A DNA stretch of 64,000 nucleotides from Actinomycetota bacterium (GCA_023488455.1 JAMDDV010000040.1:1-64000); one strand, 5' to 3'. Shown: positions 17,142 to 25,835, numbered from the stretch's first letter. Made by a program: numbers and translations. Notes: generated by a model from the sequence alone, not told the origin.

Positions 17142-17732
17142 TCATTTTCTATACAACTCGAGCAATGGTTCAATAATTTTGCTTCTTACTTTATCGCTAT
17201 TGCTAATGGAATATAATGGTACTAGCTTTAACTCACCTTTAAACGAGTAAGACTTATCATCATGGTCAATATTAGGTGATTTGCTTAATACGTTTTTTAA
17301 ATTATATGTAAACTCCCACAGAGCATGCTCAAACTTTTTAATATCCTTATTTTTACTTACTATATCCCTGATGCAACCGAAAATTATCATTGGTTGATTG
17401 CGCTCTTTGTCATATAAAGATATATGAACAACTATTATCTTTAAGTCATCTTGAAATTTTGTTATGGTCTGACCCTTAAAGTATTCAGTCATATTTTCTG
17501 GAGTAAAGAAAACGGTAAAGTTTTTCATCAGCCACATTTCGACATTAATTGGTTCAAGACCAGTTGATGACCTTGTGGAGATAGAATACCCGGCAGGCTT
17601 GAGAATCATAAATCTTTCTTCCTCTTCCTGTAGTAGCCCCTCTATCTCCTTTATCAAATATGATGTTTCGAAATATAGCTTTTGTACAAAATCAAATGCA
17701 TTCTTTGTTTGTTGAGATAATTCATCACTCAT
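17142..17732 (-). CDS. Hypothetical protein, last gene of nuclease operon
   Basis: A product of 196 residues from the ATG at 17732. This start overlaps the stop of the preceding gene by 8 bases (ATGAGTGA) and has AAAGGA upstream, so translation is coupled. The N-terminal 50 residues are helical (FVQKLYFETSYLIKEIEGLLQEEEERF), followed by a mixed alpha/beta region. I recognise no family and see no catalytic motif. Coupling to the PD-(D/E)XK gene suggests a partner or immunity role. Confidence 0.65.
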   Translation of the reverse strand: MSDELSQQTKNAFDFVQKLYFETSYLIKEIEGLLQEEEERFMILKPAGYSISTRSSTGLEPINVEMWLMKNFTVFFTPENMTEYFKGQTITKFQDDLKIIVVHISLYDKERNQPMIIFGCIRDIVSKNKDIKKFEHALWEFTYNLKNVLSKSPNIDHDDKSYSFKGELKLVPLYSISNSDKVRSKIIEPLLELYRK

Positions 17733-18543
17733 TTTGTGTCCTTTCAAAAAATATTTTACTTAGTGGAACAAATTTGTCGCAACTCAAATTATTGAAATAA
17801 ATCCTTGAATAAAAAATGCTATTACCGAACTTCATTATCTTATTTATTTTAGATAGAACATTACTAAAACCAACAAAATCTCCCCTGTAATTAGCGGTAT
17901 AAAATGAAAAGAATATGTTCTCTTTAGCTTCTTTTAAATCATAATCAGCCAACCTATTGAAAGTTTGAAAGCACCTTAAGTTCTTTTTCTCAAATAAGCT
18001 GTAAAGATCTTGTGCAAATAGCAGATCTGGTAGTCTGTTACCGCATTTATCCAATAAAGACATGATAACTTCACAAATTGTCTGCCAGTTAAGCCACTTA
18101 AGAAATTGTCTGTATTTTGGAGGAATATCCTTGAATTTACTCTCTCTATAATAGTAATCAGCGGTAACCGCTATTAATACAAACTCCTTACCAAGATTTG
18201 TAGCCTCCCCTAAACCACCTTTAATCTCGCGCTTAAGTTGATCTTCACTCTCAGACGATCCTTTCCCAAAATTAGAATAATATTTGACCTCAAATAAAAG
18301 ATAATACTTTCCAATAATTAGAATTAAATCAGGCTCAGTTTTATCTCCAAAGCTAGGCCAAAAGATAAACTCGGCATTTTGTAATTCATCATTATTAACA
18401 GAAATGTTCAGTCTTTCTAAAAGCGCTTTTAGGAATATTTTTCTATCAGAATATTTGAAGAATGAAAAAACATTCGAGGTCAGGATATCCTCATAGTTTT
18501 CAACCTTTGAAGATAGCTTGCCTTTTAGTTCAGCTATATACAT
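17725..18543 (-). CDS. PD-(D/E)XK nuclease-like protein
   Basis: The 272-residue protein contains EPDLILIIGKYYLLFEVKYYS at about residues 72-92. The acidic D-x(12)-E-V-K spacing is the PD-(D/E)XK nuclease core, so DNA or RNA cleavage is likely. The N-terminus (FFKYSDRKIFLKALLERL) and C-terminal half are unlike named restriction enzymes. Its start overlaps the end of the upstream GIY-YIG gene by 14 bases, and its end overlaps the next gene, so it is the middle of a tightly coupled operon. There is no methyltransferase alongside, which argues against a classical restriction-modification pair. Confidence 0.7.
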   Translation of the reverse strand: MYIAELKGKLSSKVENYEDILTSNVFSFFKYSDRKIFLKALLERLNISVNNDELQNAEFIFWPSFGDKTEPDLILIIGKYYLLFEVKYYSNFGKGSSESEDQLKREIKGGLGEATNLGKEFVLIAVTADYYYRESKFKDIPPKYRQFLKWLNWQTICEVIMSLLDKCGNRLPDLLFAQDLYSLFEKKNLRCFQTFNRLADYDLKEAKENIFFSFYTANYRGDFVGFSNVLSKINKIMKFGNSIFYSRIYFNNLSCDKFVPLSKIFFERTQNE

Positions 18544-19234
18544 TTTTTGTCTTTTTTATGGATTTGATCAAAAATTCCATCTCTTCATCAGTTATATTAC
18601 TGGCTCTAAGGTGCTGTACTTGCCATAGACCGCTTTCTCTAATTTTGTCTACGGGGGAATATTTACCCAGCCAATTCTCAGAAGGCTTACAATATGTACA
18701 ACTTGCTATTGTCCCAATTAAGCAGCTCTCAAGTCCAGCAGATCCCATTCTATTTTGTTGATTTTCAATGATAATAAATCTAAATGAGAAATTCTCTCTT
18801 AATATTCGTGAGACTTCTGATTCGATTTTCTTTTCCTTGTCAATGTCTCTTAAATGGGCATTTTTTATTCTATCTGTTTTTTTTATGAAATCCATATCCC
18901 AAATTTTCAGATATTCATCTCCAGCCATGTTCAGTAAAACTCTTCCAATATTCTTTCTAAAAATGCTTGTATCATGAGGTGGAGGCACAAGAGAATTAAA
19001 ATTCATTCTTGTTTCATTTAACAAGTAATGTCCTTTAATTCGACTTTTAAAATTTCCATCTTTATGGGTGCCAACTCTGACTATTCTTGGTTTATTGCCA
19101 CCATGCCCCCATATTTCACCATTTTCATAAAAGAAATATATCCCGTTATCGGGAAGTTTATTAATGTCAAACGGATATTTAATTAATGGTAATTGTTCCA
19201 GTTGCTGGTGTATCCACTTACATTTTTCTATCAT
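18530..19234 (-). CDS. GIY-YIG nuclease-like protein (long form)
   Basis: The 234-residue protein shows a GIY-YIG fold: NGIYFFYENG (GIY strand) near residue 29, RIVRVGTHKDG (YIG-like strand) near residue 50, and FKSRIKGHY with the catalytic Arg. Later, GSAGLESCLIGTIA contains the catalytic Glu helix. A cysteine at each of several positions (CLIGTIASCTYC) might bind metal. The gene lies 5 bases from the DUF6884 gene and overlaps the PD-(D/E)XK gene. It is one of two GIY-YIG proteins in the operon. Confidence 0.7.
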   Translation of the reverse strand: MIEKCKWIHQQLEQLPLIKYPFDINKLPDNGIYFFYENGEIWGHGGNKPRIVRVGTHKDGNFKSRIKGHYLLNETRMNFNSLVPPPHDTSIFRKNIGRVLLNMAGDEYLKIWDMDFIKKTDRIKNAHLRDIDKEKKIESEVSRILRENFSFRFIIIENQQNRMGSAGLESCLIGTIASCTYCKPSENWLGKYSPVDKIRESGLWQVQHLRASNITDEEMEFLIKSIKKTKNVYS

Positions 19235-19239
19235 TTTTT

Positions 19240-19632
19240 TCAGTCAATATCTTCTATATGAGTGAATTTGATAATTTTTAGTTTTGGCTCGCTTATTAGT
19301 CTTTTATACAAAGAATGAAAGCGTCCCGGATTATGATAAAACCGAATTTCATCGTAATCTTGAAGCTTCTGATCAAAATCGTTTAATAGATTCTTGTATT
19401 CTTTTTCTGTTACTCTGTTTGGGTCTTTTTCATACCACTCATGTTCTATATAGGGGAACCAAATACCATATAGATCTGAAAATATTGCCCAATTCACTTT
19501 CTTCTCTTTGCATCTATTCATAAAACGCTGAGTTGGTGTTGCAGTGTAAAGATTATCTGGTGTGGTTTTTTGATGATTGAGTTTATAGACTTCATTCTTT
19601 TTATCTGAACAGTGAGTGATATAAATTCTCAA
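19240..19632 (-). CDS. DUF6884-like protein
   Basis: This 130-residue protein begins with IYITHCSDKKN, a strand followed by a Cys-Ser-x-Lys-Lys loop. NLYTATPTQRFMNRC and IFSDLYGIWFP follow. This pattern is typical of the DUF6884 / YaaA-like group, which is often found near DNA-modifying or nucleic-acid-binding proteins. Its biochemical role is not settled. It sits between two GIY-YIG genes on the minus strand, with short spacing on both sides. Confidence 0.6.
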   Translation of the reverse strand: MRIYITHCSDKKNEVYKLNHQKTTPDNLYTATPTQRFMNRCKEKKVNWAIFSDLYGIWFPYIEHEWYEKDPNRVTEKEYKNLLNDFDQKLQDYDEIRFYHNPGRFHSLYKRLISEPKLKIIKFTHIEDID

Positions 19633-19689
19633 TTAAAATCTTCCCTCTCGTTAAGGTACTGTATTAAAGAATCATTTATTATAAATAGT

Positions 19690-20247
19690 CTATTGACTTC
19701 TCAATCTTTTAAGCTTTTCTCTAAATTCAATGTTAATTGGATTATTATTCTTATTTATATTCAGTGGCGGATTAAACATGTCTATCAATTTCTCATAGTA
19801 AACCCACGGATTTTCAACTTCAGCAAAATAAATGATTAAAGACTGCTTCATCCAATTTGTGAGTTCTTTTTCATCTATTTCAGAAAATTTAATCTTGCGA
19901 GTATCGCTTTTTCTGGATATTAGTTTAAAACCTAAAAGTACACCTAAACTTGTTCTTAAAGTGGATCCGCTTGAATCATTGCTTGCAAAATGATCTCTGT
20001 AACATCTTTTTCTCAAGCTATTTCTTTGAGTGTTTTCCCTTCCAGCAATACCGGTATAAAGTACTCTATAGCCTTCAAATTCTTTAAAGGTAACTTCATC
20101 AAAAATTTTTGGCAGTTCTACTTTATTTTTTATGCATATTAAACTTATTCCAGCCGAATCCGGTAAAACGGATTTATCATCTACAGATGGGTCAAATGTG
20201 TTTATTGATAATTTTTTTAGGATTTCGGATAGATTGTAATTTGGCAT
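19690..20247 (-). CDS. GIY-YIG nuclease-like protein, first gene of operon
   Basis: I place the start at the ATG at 20247 (185 residues), because GGGAG lies 7 bases upstream; the longer frame to 20313 lacks a ribosome site. The early SAGISLICI strand and YRVLYTGIAGRE are the GIY and YIG strands, followed by LRKRCYRDHF (catalytic Arg/His helix) and SSGSTLRTSLGVLLG, a stretch typical of a GIY-YIG subfamily found near restriction genes. NPWVYYEKLID includes a possible catalytic Glu. It heads the five-gene minus-strand operon. Confidence 0.7.
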   Translation of the reverse strand: MPNYNLSEILKKLSINTFDPSVDDKSVLPDSAGISLICIKNKVELPKIFDEVTFKEFEGYRVLYTGIAGRENTQRNSLRKRCYRDHFASNDSSGSTLRTSLGVLLGFKLISRKSDTRKIKFSEIDEKELTNWMKQSLIIYFAEVENPWVYYEKLIDMFNPPLNINKNNNPINIEFREKLKRLRSQ

Positions 20248-20539
20248 TCTAACACTCCCCATAAAGGACATTACGTTTATTATTACTTTAGTTATATTGG
20301 TAAAATTATACATCGGAAAATGGGATTAAAATTTTATTTGGTTAACTATCAGATTTAAGACATAAAGGGAATTTTGAAAATTATAAGATATAGAATTTGA
20401 TTAGAGACGGTGGAAATATTTCTGACTTTTTATTATGATGAAACAATCTTCTTGATAACGGTTAATCCTTAACAAGGTATATCATAAAATTTGAATAAAT
20501 ATAACTTTTATGAGGGATTACAATTTTTTTTCTTTACAT

Positions 20540-20741
20540 CTATTTTATATACTCTGCAAGAAATCCGTATTTTACTGCATTATTAATAATTAAACTCATG
20601 TAATATCTTAAAGGTGGTTGGTAATTCCGTTCTCTCTCTTTTTTACTGTTTTATAAGTTAAAACATCTTTTATAAGTTCACTATCAAAAGTTTCAACCTT
20701 TCCCGTTATTTCAGAATAGTAATTTGAAAAAAATATTTATT
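20540..20741 (-). pseudogene. Unidentified gene remnant with frameshift
   Basis: The minus strand reads EITGKVETFDSELIKD, then after one frame change NYQPPLRYYMSLIINNAVKYG and a stop at 20540. The two parts adjoin naturally, which suggests a once-continuous protein. No start codon or family is recognised. Confidence 0.25.
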
Positions 20742-20874
20742 AATTTATATATGTAGTAATATTATTCAGATTCAGCAAATGCAATAAGATTATCTTCAAA
20801 ATATATAAGACTGGTGTAATTAAAACTAATTCTATCTTGTTATTTCTGTAAAAGTAATAATGTGACTGAATAGT

Positions 20875-20903
20875 TTGATTTTAAATATGTTTATTTTTAT
20901 AAC
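20875..20903 (+). promoter_or_regulatory. Putative sigma-70-type promoter of HTH cluster
   Basis: TTGATT and TATAAC are separated by 17 bases, at the spacing of a housekeeping promoter, with transcription predicted to start about 85 bases before the first HTH gene. In such AT-rich sequence a chance match is possible. Confidence 0.35.
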
Positions 20904-20993
20904 TATTTATGATAATATATATGCAGGTAGAATATCTATCTTGAGATTAATAATAAACATTTGAATAACTGATGATAATAGAGAGCAGAGATT

Positions 20994-21374
20994 ATGTCTG
21001 AAGAATTGAGGGTATTAAAGAGTATTGAGTTTAAGCTAGACCATCTTCTAAAGTGGTTACGATTTGCTGGTCTGCAGCAACTTAGAAATATTTTAACTCA
21101 GAATCTAACAACTGATAAGGAGCTATTGATATACGAGTTATCAGATGGTGAACGCACAACTAGGGGAATTGCTAAACTTGTAAACGTGGGAAGCAATGCC
21201 ACAATTTCTGCTTACTGGAAAAAATGGAGTAAGCTTGGAATTGTAGAACCATACCAGAATCGTCAAGGACGTTTCCGGCGGTTTTGCTCATTAGAAGAGG
21301 TTGGTCTTACTATTCCGCCGATATTAGGATATGGGGCTGAATCAGTATCTATAAAGATTAAGGAGGAAACTTAA
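20994..21374 (+). CDS. HTH protein, first paralogue
   Basis: A 126-residue protein. A helical N-terminus (VLKSIEFKLDHLLKWLRFAGLQQLR) precedes a winged-helix region: LIYELSDGERTTRGIAKLV, NATISAYWKKW and KLGIVEP, as in MarR/ArsR-like DNA-binding proteins. It is closely related in plan to the next gene (LKW...FTGVKE, LIYHLSDGKHGTIEIGK). It opens a run of small DNA-binding proteins that ends with an Mrr-like protein. The last codons contain the AGGAGG that serves the next gene. Confidence 0.7.
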   Translation: MSEELRVLKSIEFKLDHLLKWLRFAGLQQLRNILTQNLTTDKELLIYELSDGERTTRGIAKLVNVGSNATISAYWKKWSKLGIVEPYQNRQGRFRRFCSLEEVGLTIPPILGYGAESVSIKIKEET

Positions 21375-21375
21375 A

Positions 21376-21696
21376 ATTAGCGACAAAAATATTGAGGAAT
21401 TAATTACAATAGTCAAAGAAATGCTAAAATGGATAAAATTTACTGGGGTTAAGGAAGTAAGAACTGTATTAATGAACGTTTTGGATACTGAACAAAAGCG
21501 CTTGATATATCATTTGAGTGATGGAAAACATGGCACTATCGAAATCGGGAAGTCGGTAAACATAAGCGATAGTACTATTAGGCGATACTGGGAAGCATGG
21601 GCTCGTCTGGGCATTATGGAACCCATTGCAGTACGAGGTGGAATTAGGTACAAGAAATCCTTTGAGATAGAGGATTTTGGATTTAATGTTCCTTAA
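21376..21696 (+). CDS. HTH protein, second paralogue with probable ATT start
   Basis: The first ATG is at 21421, giving 91 residues and no ribosome site. Similarity to the first paralogue continues upstream of that ATG, through SDKNIEELITIVKE, to an ATT at 21376-21378. A perfect AGGAGG (21361-21366) lies 9 bases before the ATT. No ATG, GTG or TTG exists in frame between the previous stop and 21421. An ATT start, as used by infC, would give 106 residues and align the two paralogues end to end. The winged-helix core is LIYHLSDGKHGTIEIG, DSTIRRYWEAW. Confidence 0.65.
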   Translation: MSDKNIEELITIVKEMLKWIKFTGVKEVRTVLMNVLDTEQKRLIYHLSDGKHGTIEIGKSVNISDSTIRRYWEAWARLGIMEPIAVRGGIRYKKSFEIEDFGFNVP

Positions 21697-21764
21697 ATAA
21701 CAACTAATAACTCAAAAGAAGACAACGTTTAAAATGAAGTTTAAAGCGAAAAGGGTGAAGCTCA

Positions 21765-22004
21765 ATGAGTACCGAAGATTTGCTTAAAGAAATTTCAAAA
21801 AAAATGGATAAAATACTAAATTTACTCGCTGCTGATGCTATAAAAGGATATAAAGTAGAACAAGAAAAGATAGAACTGCTGGATGCACTGGGATTCAGAC
21901 CTATAGAAATTGCTAAGCTCTTGAATAAGAGTCCGGAAAATGTAAGTGTTCAATTGGGTATTATCCGGAAAAAGAAAGATAAGGTTATAAAAACTGGTGC
22001 ATAA
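21765..22004 (+). CDS. Small HTH protein (sigma region 4-like)
   Basis: The 79-residue protein starts with a helix (TEDLLKEISKKMDKILNLLA) like the N-termini of the two paralogues upstream. A compact helix-turn-helix follows, LLDALGFRPIEIAKLLNKSPENVSVQL, of the sigma region 4/Xre type. It probably binds DNA. It lies 68 bases after the second paralogue. Confidence 0.65.
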   Translation: MSTEDLLKEISKKMDKILNLLAADAIKGYKVEQEKIELLDALGFRPIEIAKLLNKSPENVSVQLGIIRKKKDKVIKTGA

Positions 22005-22030
22005 CTAAAGACAGAGAAGGCATCGAAAGT

Positions 22031-22108
22031 GTGATTACTCTAGAGGATGGAATTCAATTGAATACTATCGAAAAAAATGGTAAACAAGTTCATGAACAAA
22101 TCTTTTAA
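22031..22108 (+). CDS. Possible 25-residue small protein
   Basis: A GTG start with GAGAAGG 10 bases upstream opens a 25-codon frame (ITLEDGIQLNTIEKNGKQVHEQIF). It lies between the sigma-4-like and winged-helix genes on the same strand. It is too short to test by composition, and could instead be a leader or a relic. Confidence 0.25.
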   Translation: MITLEDGIQLNTIEKNGKQVHEQIF

Positions 22109-22119
22109 ATGGTGATTTA

Positions 22120-22515
22120 ATGCCAGAAACAATTGAAACGGCGAATGAAATCGTTAAGATAAAGCACGATATAGCAGAAATTAAACAGTCGCAAGAAGCA
22201 GACATGCACATAGAAAGAGAAAAATATGAAAAATTGGTATTGGACACTATTGCACGTAATCCAATCAGAATTAAAGTTTTTCTTGAAGTTGATGGATTGA
22301 AGAGCCGAAAGGAAATTCAAGATATTGCAGGTGGTAAACAAGCTACAGTGTGGAGAGCAATAGATAAGCTTGAAGAAAATGGTTTGATAATCAAACTTGA
22401 GCAAACAAAAAGCGGCAGCCCTATCTATACCAAACCAAAATGGGTGAAAACCCTTAGGATTGATGATTGTGTCAGGAAAAACTTCTCAAATCAAACATCT
22501 GTCCCGAAAATTTAA
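22120..22515 (+). CDS. Winged-helix HTH protein
   Basis: This 131-residue protein has an N-terminal coiled helix (ANEIVKIKHDIAEIKQSQEADMHIEREKYEKLV) followed by a winged helix: SRKEIQDIAGGKQATVWRAIDKLEENGLI, then the wing TKSGSPIYTKPKW. The layout (coiled helix plus DNA-binding domain) is shared with the other small proteins of this cluster, which suggests that they hetero-oligomerise. Its 3' end overlaps the start of the Mrr-like gene by about 50 bases in another frame, which indicates tight coupling. Confidence 0.7.
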   Translation: MPETIETANEIVKIKHDIAEIKQSQEADMHIEREKYEKLVLDTIARNPIRIKVFLEVDGLKSRKEIQDIAGGKQATVWRAIDKLEENGLIIKLEQTKSGSPIYTKPKWVKTLRIDDCVRKNFSNQTSVPKI

Positions 22516-23260
22516 TCCCAACCTAGAAATTGCAGTAGCAAACCGCGTAATTAATTTGATTCTATCGCACGGGTGGACTGATTACGATAATTTTAGCTCT
22601 GAACTGTCGGGTTGTATTGTTGATGCTGAACCACAATCCGAAGCTGATTTAATATGTATAATAAAATCATTTAAAAGCCCTTTTTTCAGCTTGAATAATA
22701 TTGGAGTAGGTAATTTTATCGAAATTTTCCCTATTCATGAGATACTTAATTCATTTAACAAATATGTCCAAATAGGACCATTGACATTTATTGATATTTT
22801 CCCAGAAACAAAGACAGTTAGTATTAACGAAGGAAAGAAATCTGTCGAAATTTTGGCTGGGTTTTCAGAGTCTAAAATTCAAGAAACTTTGGTAGATTCG
22901 CTGAGAGAGAAGAACGCTTCAAATTGTAGAGGGCGCACAAAGGATACTGTACTTGAAGTGGCCGATCTTGAACATTTCTCGCTAAACGTGCAGGGGGTTT
23001 GGAGAACTTTTACTGTCGTTGTCAAAGGTTACAAGAGCGTACACAGTAAAACAATTACTTGGGAAAGTATTGCGCATCAAATCATTAAAGCTTACAGAAC
23101 AAATCCAGACCATATTCTGGTTGTTTTGGCTAAAAATTTAGCTGATTCGGTAACATCTGATATAGTCAAATACAGTAAAGATGTTGGAAATGAAAACTTG
23201 GTCATAATGGTTGATCCGGAAACTTTAGTTAGGTTTTTGATGGCAAAAAATGTAATTTAA
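22463..23260 (+). CDS. Mrr-like PD-(D/E)XK fold protein, catalytic motif partly lost
   Basis: About 265 residues. The C-terminal part (from about residue 175) has the strand order of the Mrr/PD-(D/E)XK fold: TFTVVVKGYKS, a helix with WESIAHQIIKA, then HILVVLAKNLADSV and NLVIMVDPETLVRFL. A lysine sits at the expected QxK/ExK place (VVVKGYKS), but the acidic partner is not obvious, so it may bind rather than cut DNA. The N-terminal half is unlike known families. It starts inside the preceding winged-helix gene (ATG at 22463, or GTG at 22469). It ends the HTH cluster. Confidence 0.5.
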   Translation: MIVSGKTSQIKHLSRKFNPNLEIAVANRVINLILSHGWTDYDNFSSELSGCIVDAEPQSEADLICIIKSFKSPFFSLNNIGVGNFIEIFPIHEILNSFNKYVQIGPLTFIDIFPETKTVSINEGKKSVEILAGFSESKIQETLVDSLREKNASNCRGRTKDTVLEVADLEHFSLNVQGVWRTFTVVVKGYKSVHSKTITWESIAHQIIKAYRTNPDHILVVLAKNLADSVTSDIVKYSKDVGNENLVIMVDPETLVRFLMAKNVI

Positions 23261-23333
23261 GGAAGGATACATTAAATAAAAATACTGTTTTCTCTTGTCA
23301 TTAATCCTTTCTTTTTAAAGCATTCTAAAAATA

Positions 23334-25835
23334 TTATTCTTCTAACTGTGCTTCAAGTTTTGACTTAAAATTTTTATAAGTTCTTTCTTTTAGGGCTTTA
23401 TAAAACAGGTCATAACTCTCAGGAGAAAGGAATTTGAAATAATACTTTTGGTCTTTCTGTAAATTATTAACCCTTGCAAAATGTTCCTTTGCATATCGTA
23501 ATTTGGCTATGTTCTCATCAGAAATATCATTATCTGCTTTTATTTCAATAACAATAATCTCATCACCAATCTTTATAAAGAAGTCTGGATTAAAACCCCC
23601 TTGTTTTGGATGCTCACCCTTTCGCCAAGAATATTCAATGCTATAGAAACCAATATCAGGAGATTTTACCCAGGCATTAATAGCTTTCGCTATTTCTTCG
23701 GAAATCAAACCGCGAATAAATTTTCGTTCTGGTTTATAAGATGCTAATACAATGTTTAACGGTGTTTTAAAATTGTATTCATTCTCAACTTTTATCATAG
23801 CTGATTTTGGAAGGCTCTCATCATCGTCCAGCTCTCTTAATAATTTAATATCTCCATCTTCGCTTACGCTCATAGAGTAATCATCCCAAAAGATTGTGCT
23901 ATCTCTGCGTAGTAATCCCACACCCAAGCTGCTTTTATTAATCTTTGTTGTATTCTTTTTATCAAGACCTGCCACTTCTATCTTAAATCTTAGGCTTTTT
24001 GAGCTTTTTCGATATACAACTCCAAAGGCTCGTAGTGTAGTCTGAAGGTTGGTCTCACTTATTACATCATCCTTTTCATCAATTCTTTTTAATGATTCGA
24101 TGATGATTTCTTTAATTCTTTTTCTATCAAACTCCACTGAATAATTTGTACCCAAATCCATATCAATTGCTTTTAATCTGTTGTAAACATCATTGGCAGC
24201 CTCATTAACAGAATACATATTAAACTCGATAAGAGTGTGTTTTACATCCTGCTCTCCTGATATTACCCTTGCATAGGTAGTGGGTTTTTCTAACACTGCA
24301 GCCTGGCTTGAATAAGTTATATATCCTTTTTGAAGGAGGTCATAGGGTTCTTTTTGAGGATATTCTGTTTCTTCCTCTACTCTTCTATAATTAATATTAT
24401 ATAAATCGAAATTATAGTCCTCTTTCTTTTTAATAGGGTATGAATGGATTTGTTTTTCAATCTCCATTACCTCATCGACCAAATGCTTTATGCTGCTTGA
24501 CCATTTATCATGATTAAAAACAGTTACTACAGGTTGGCTACCTCTATAGACATCAGGGATTCTTAAACCTCTTCCTAATACCTGAGCTATCAAAAGTTTT
24601 GAATTAAATGCTCTTTCCTCATGCGGGACAACCTGAAAGACATTTTTCACATCCCATCCCTCGGATAGCATGCTAACTGATGTGATCCATTCAATTGGAT
24701 TATACTCAGCATCAACTCGTCGAAGGATCGGTATATTGTATTTATGTTCATTTGCAGAGGTAACGATTAAGACCTTATTTGATGCATGCTCTCTACTAAT
24801 TCCTTCTTTTTCTGCAAGGAATAAAATCAATTTCTCTGTAAGGCGCTTACAAGCAGCGATATTTTTCGTAACTATAATCGTTATGGGTTTAACTTTTCTG
24901 TATTTAATAGTTTTATTCTCTATGTGGTTATCATAAATTTTCTGGAATTTCTCATCCTCGTCACCGGATGAATCCTCAGCTACATATCGAATTAATTTGA
25001 TGAACTTTGCCTCAATTGAATCTCTAAGTGAAAACCGATGGATCACATCACTGAAATAATCATTTCCTATGTAGCATGTTCCTGAAAGATTAACTATGTA
25101 CTTAAATCCATATTTTGGATCCAGTAAAAATTCCTTCCATTTTTTTAGAGCTGTATCGGATGGACTCATTAAATGGTGGGCTTCATCATTTAATACAAGA
25201 GTTCGCTCACCCTTACCAACAAGACTGTCTTCAATAGCAGATTTAGTATTTGTATAAGTAGCATGTATGTTCTCAATACAGACATCACCTTTTTGAATTG
25301 TATTTGAAGCGTTAATTATTCTTGGGTTTAATATTTTAGAATCTGGCGGCAGAAGATCTTTTAGTGTTTTATTGGCGGAAAGACTTCTAAACTTCTCTGT
25401 TAATCCAGCTTCTATGGTGTTTGAGGGACATAAAACAAGTATTTGTTCTACCGCTCCTTCTGCTAACATAATGCGAGCTATTCCATACATAACATAACTC
25501 TTACCAGTTGCTGTTGCATGATCAATTGAACAAGAAAGCTTATCTGGCAGTTGTAGATTGCTAACTAAATCTTCGACTGAAGAGTATTTCTCTTGTAACT
25601 TCTGATTATTATGGTAATTTTCCTTTGAAAGTTCTATGATGCTTTTATATTCTCCACCCAAGAAATAACGAAGGGCTTCTCTAATAGCTTGTTTTTGATA
25701 TTCTCTATCCTCACACAAAACATCCAGGAATTCTTCATATTTATTAGGATTAAAAATCTTAGAATCATAATTAGAGGAAACATTTAATACTAGATCTCTG
25801 TTTTGAAATGTCTGAAGCTCAAGCATTAACATCAC
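23334..25835 (-). CDS. Type III restriction enzyme, Res (helicase-nuclease) subunit
   Basis: The 833-residue protein has superfamily 2 helicase motifs: ATATGKSYV (Walker A, about residue 106), LVLNDEAHHL (DEAH-like, about 213) and, later, SMLSEGWDVKNV and AQVLGRGLRIP (motifs V and VI). At the C-terminus GFNPDFFIKIGDEIIVIEIKAD (about 745-768) is a PD-(D/E)XK nuclease site. This is the Res subunit of a type III restriction system, which needs Mod for recognition. Start is at or just after 25835 (GTG, ATG 25832 or ATG 25826, the last with AGGTG well placed). It directly abuts the glutamine amidotransferase gene. It is more A/T-rich than mod. Confidence 0.9.
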   Translation of the reverse strand: MMLMLELQTFQNRDLVLNVSSNYDSKIFNPNKYEEFLDVLCEDREYQKQAIREALRYFLGGEYKSIIELSKENYHNNQKLQEKYSSVEDLVSNLQLPDKLSCSIDHATATGKSYVMYGIARIMLAEGAVEQILVLCPSNTIEAGLTEKFRSLSANKTLKDLLPPDSKILNPRIINASNTIQKGDVCIENIHATYTNTKSAIEDSLVGKGERTLVLNDEAHHLMSPSDTALKKWKEFLLDPKYGFKYIVNLSGTCYIGNDYFSDVIHRFSLRDSIEAKFIKLIRYVAEDSSGDEDEKFQKIYDNHIENKTIKYRKVKPITIIVTKNIAACKRLTEKLILFLAEKEGISREHASNKVLIVTSANEHKYNIPILRRVDAEYNPIEWITSVSMLSEGWDVKNVFQVVPHEERAFNSKLLIAQVLGRGLRIPDVYRGSQPVVTVFNHDKWSSSIKHLVDEVMEIEKQIHSYPIKKKEDYNFDLYNINYRRVEEETEYPQKEPYDLLQKGYITYSSQAAVLEKPTTYARVISGEQDVKHTLIEFNMYSVNEAANDVYNRLKAIDMDLGTNYSVEFDRKRIKEIIIESLKRIDEKDDVISETNLQTTLRAFGVVYRKSSKSLRFKIEVAGLDKKNTTKINKSSLGVGLLRRDSTIFWDDYSMSVSEDGDIKLLRELDDDESLPKSAMIKVENEYNFKTPLNIVLASYKPERKFIRGLISEEIAKAINAWVKSPDIGFYSIEYSWRKGEHPKQGGFNPDFFIKIGDEIIVIEIKADNDISDENIAKLRYAKEHFARVNNLQKDQKYYFKFLSPESYDLFYKALKERTYKNFKSKLEAQLEE

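Larger units (their letters stand above)
20248..20993. other. Long AT-rich divergent intergenic region
   Basis: This 746-base region separates the minus-strand nuclease operon from the plus-strand HTH cluster. It should hold both promoters. A decayed frame lies at about 20540-20740 on the minus strand and a plausible promoter at 20875-20903. No RNA gene or other repeat is recognised. Confidence 0.5.

Noticed and set aside
22117..22404. A 95-codon minus-strand frame opposite the winged-helix gene
   Set aside because: It is Phe/Cys-rich antisense sequence without a start signal; the plus strand shows a clear winged helix.
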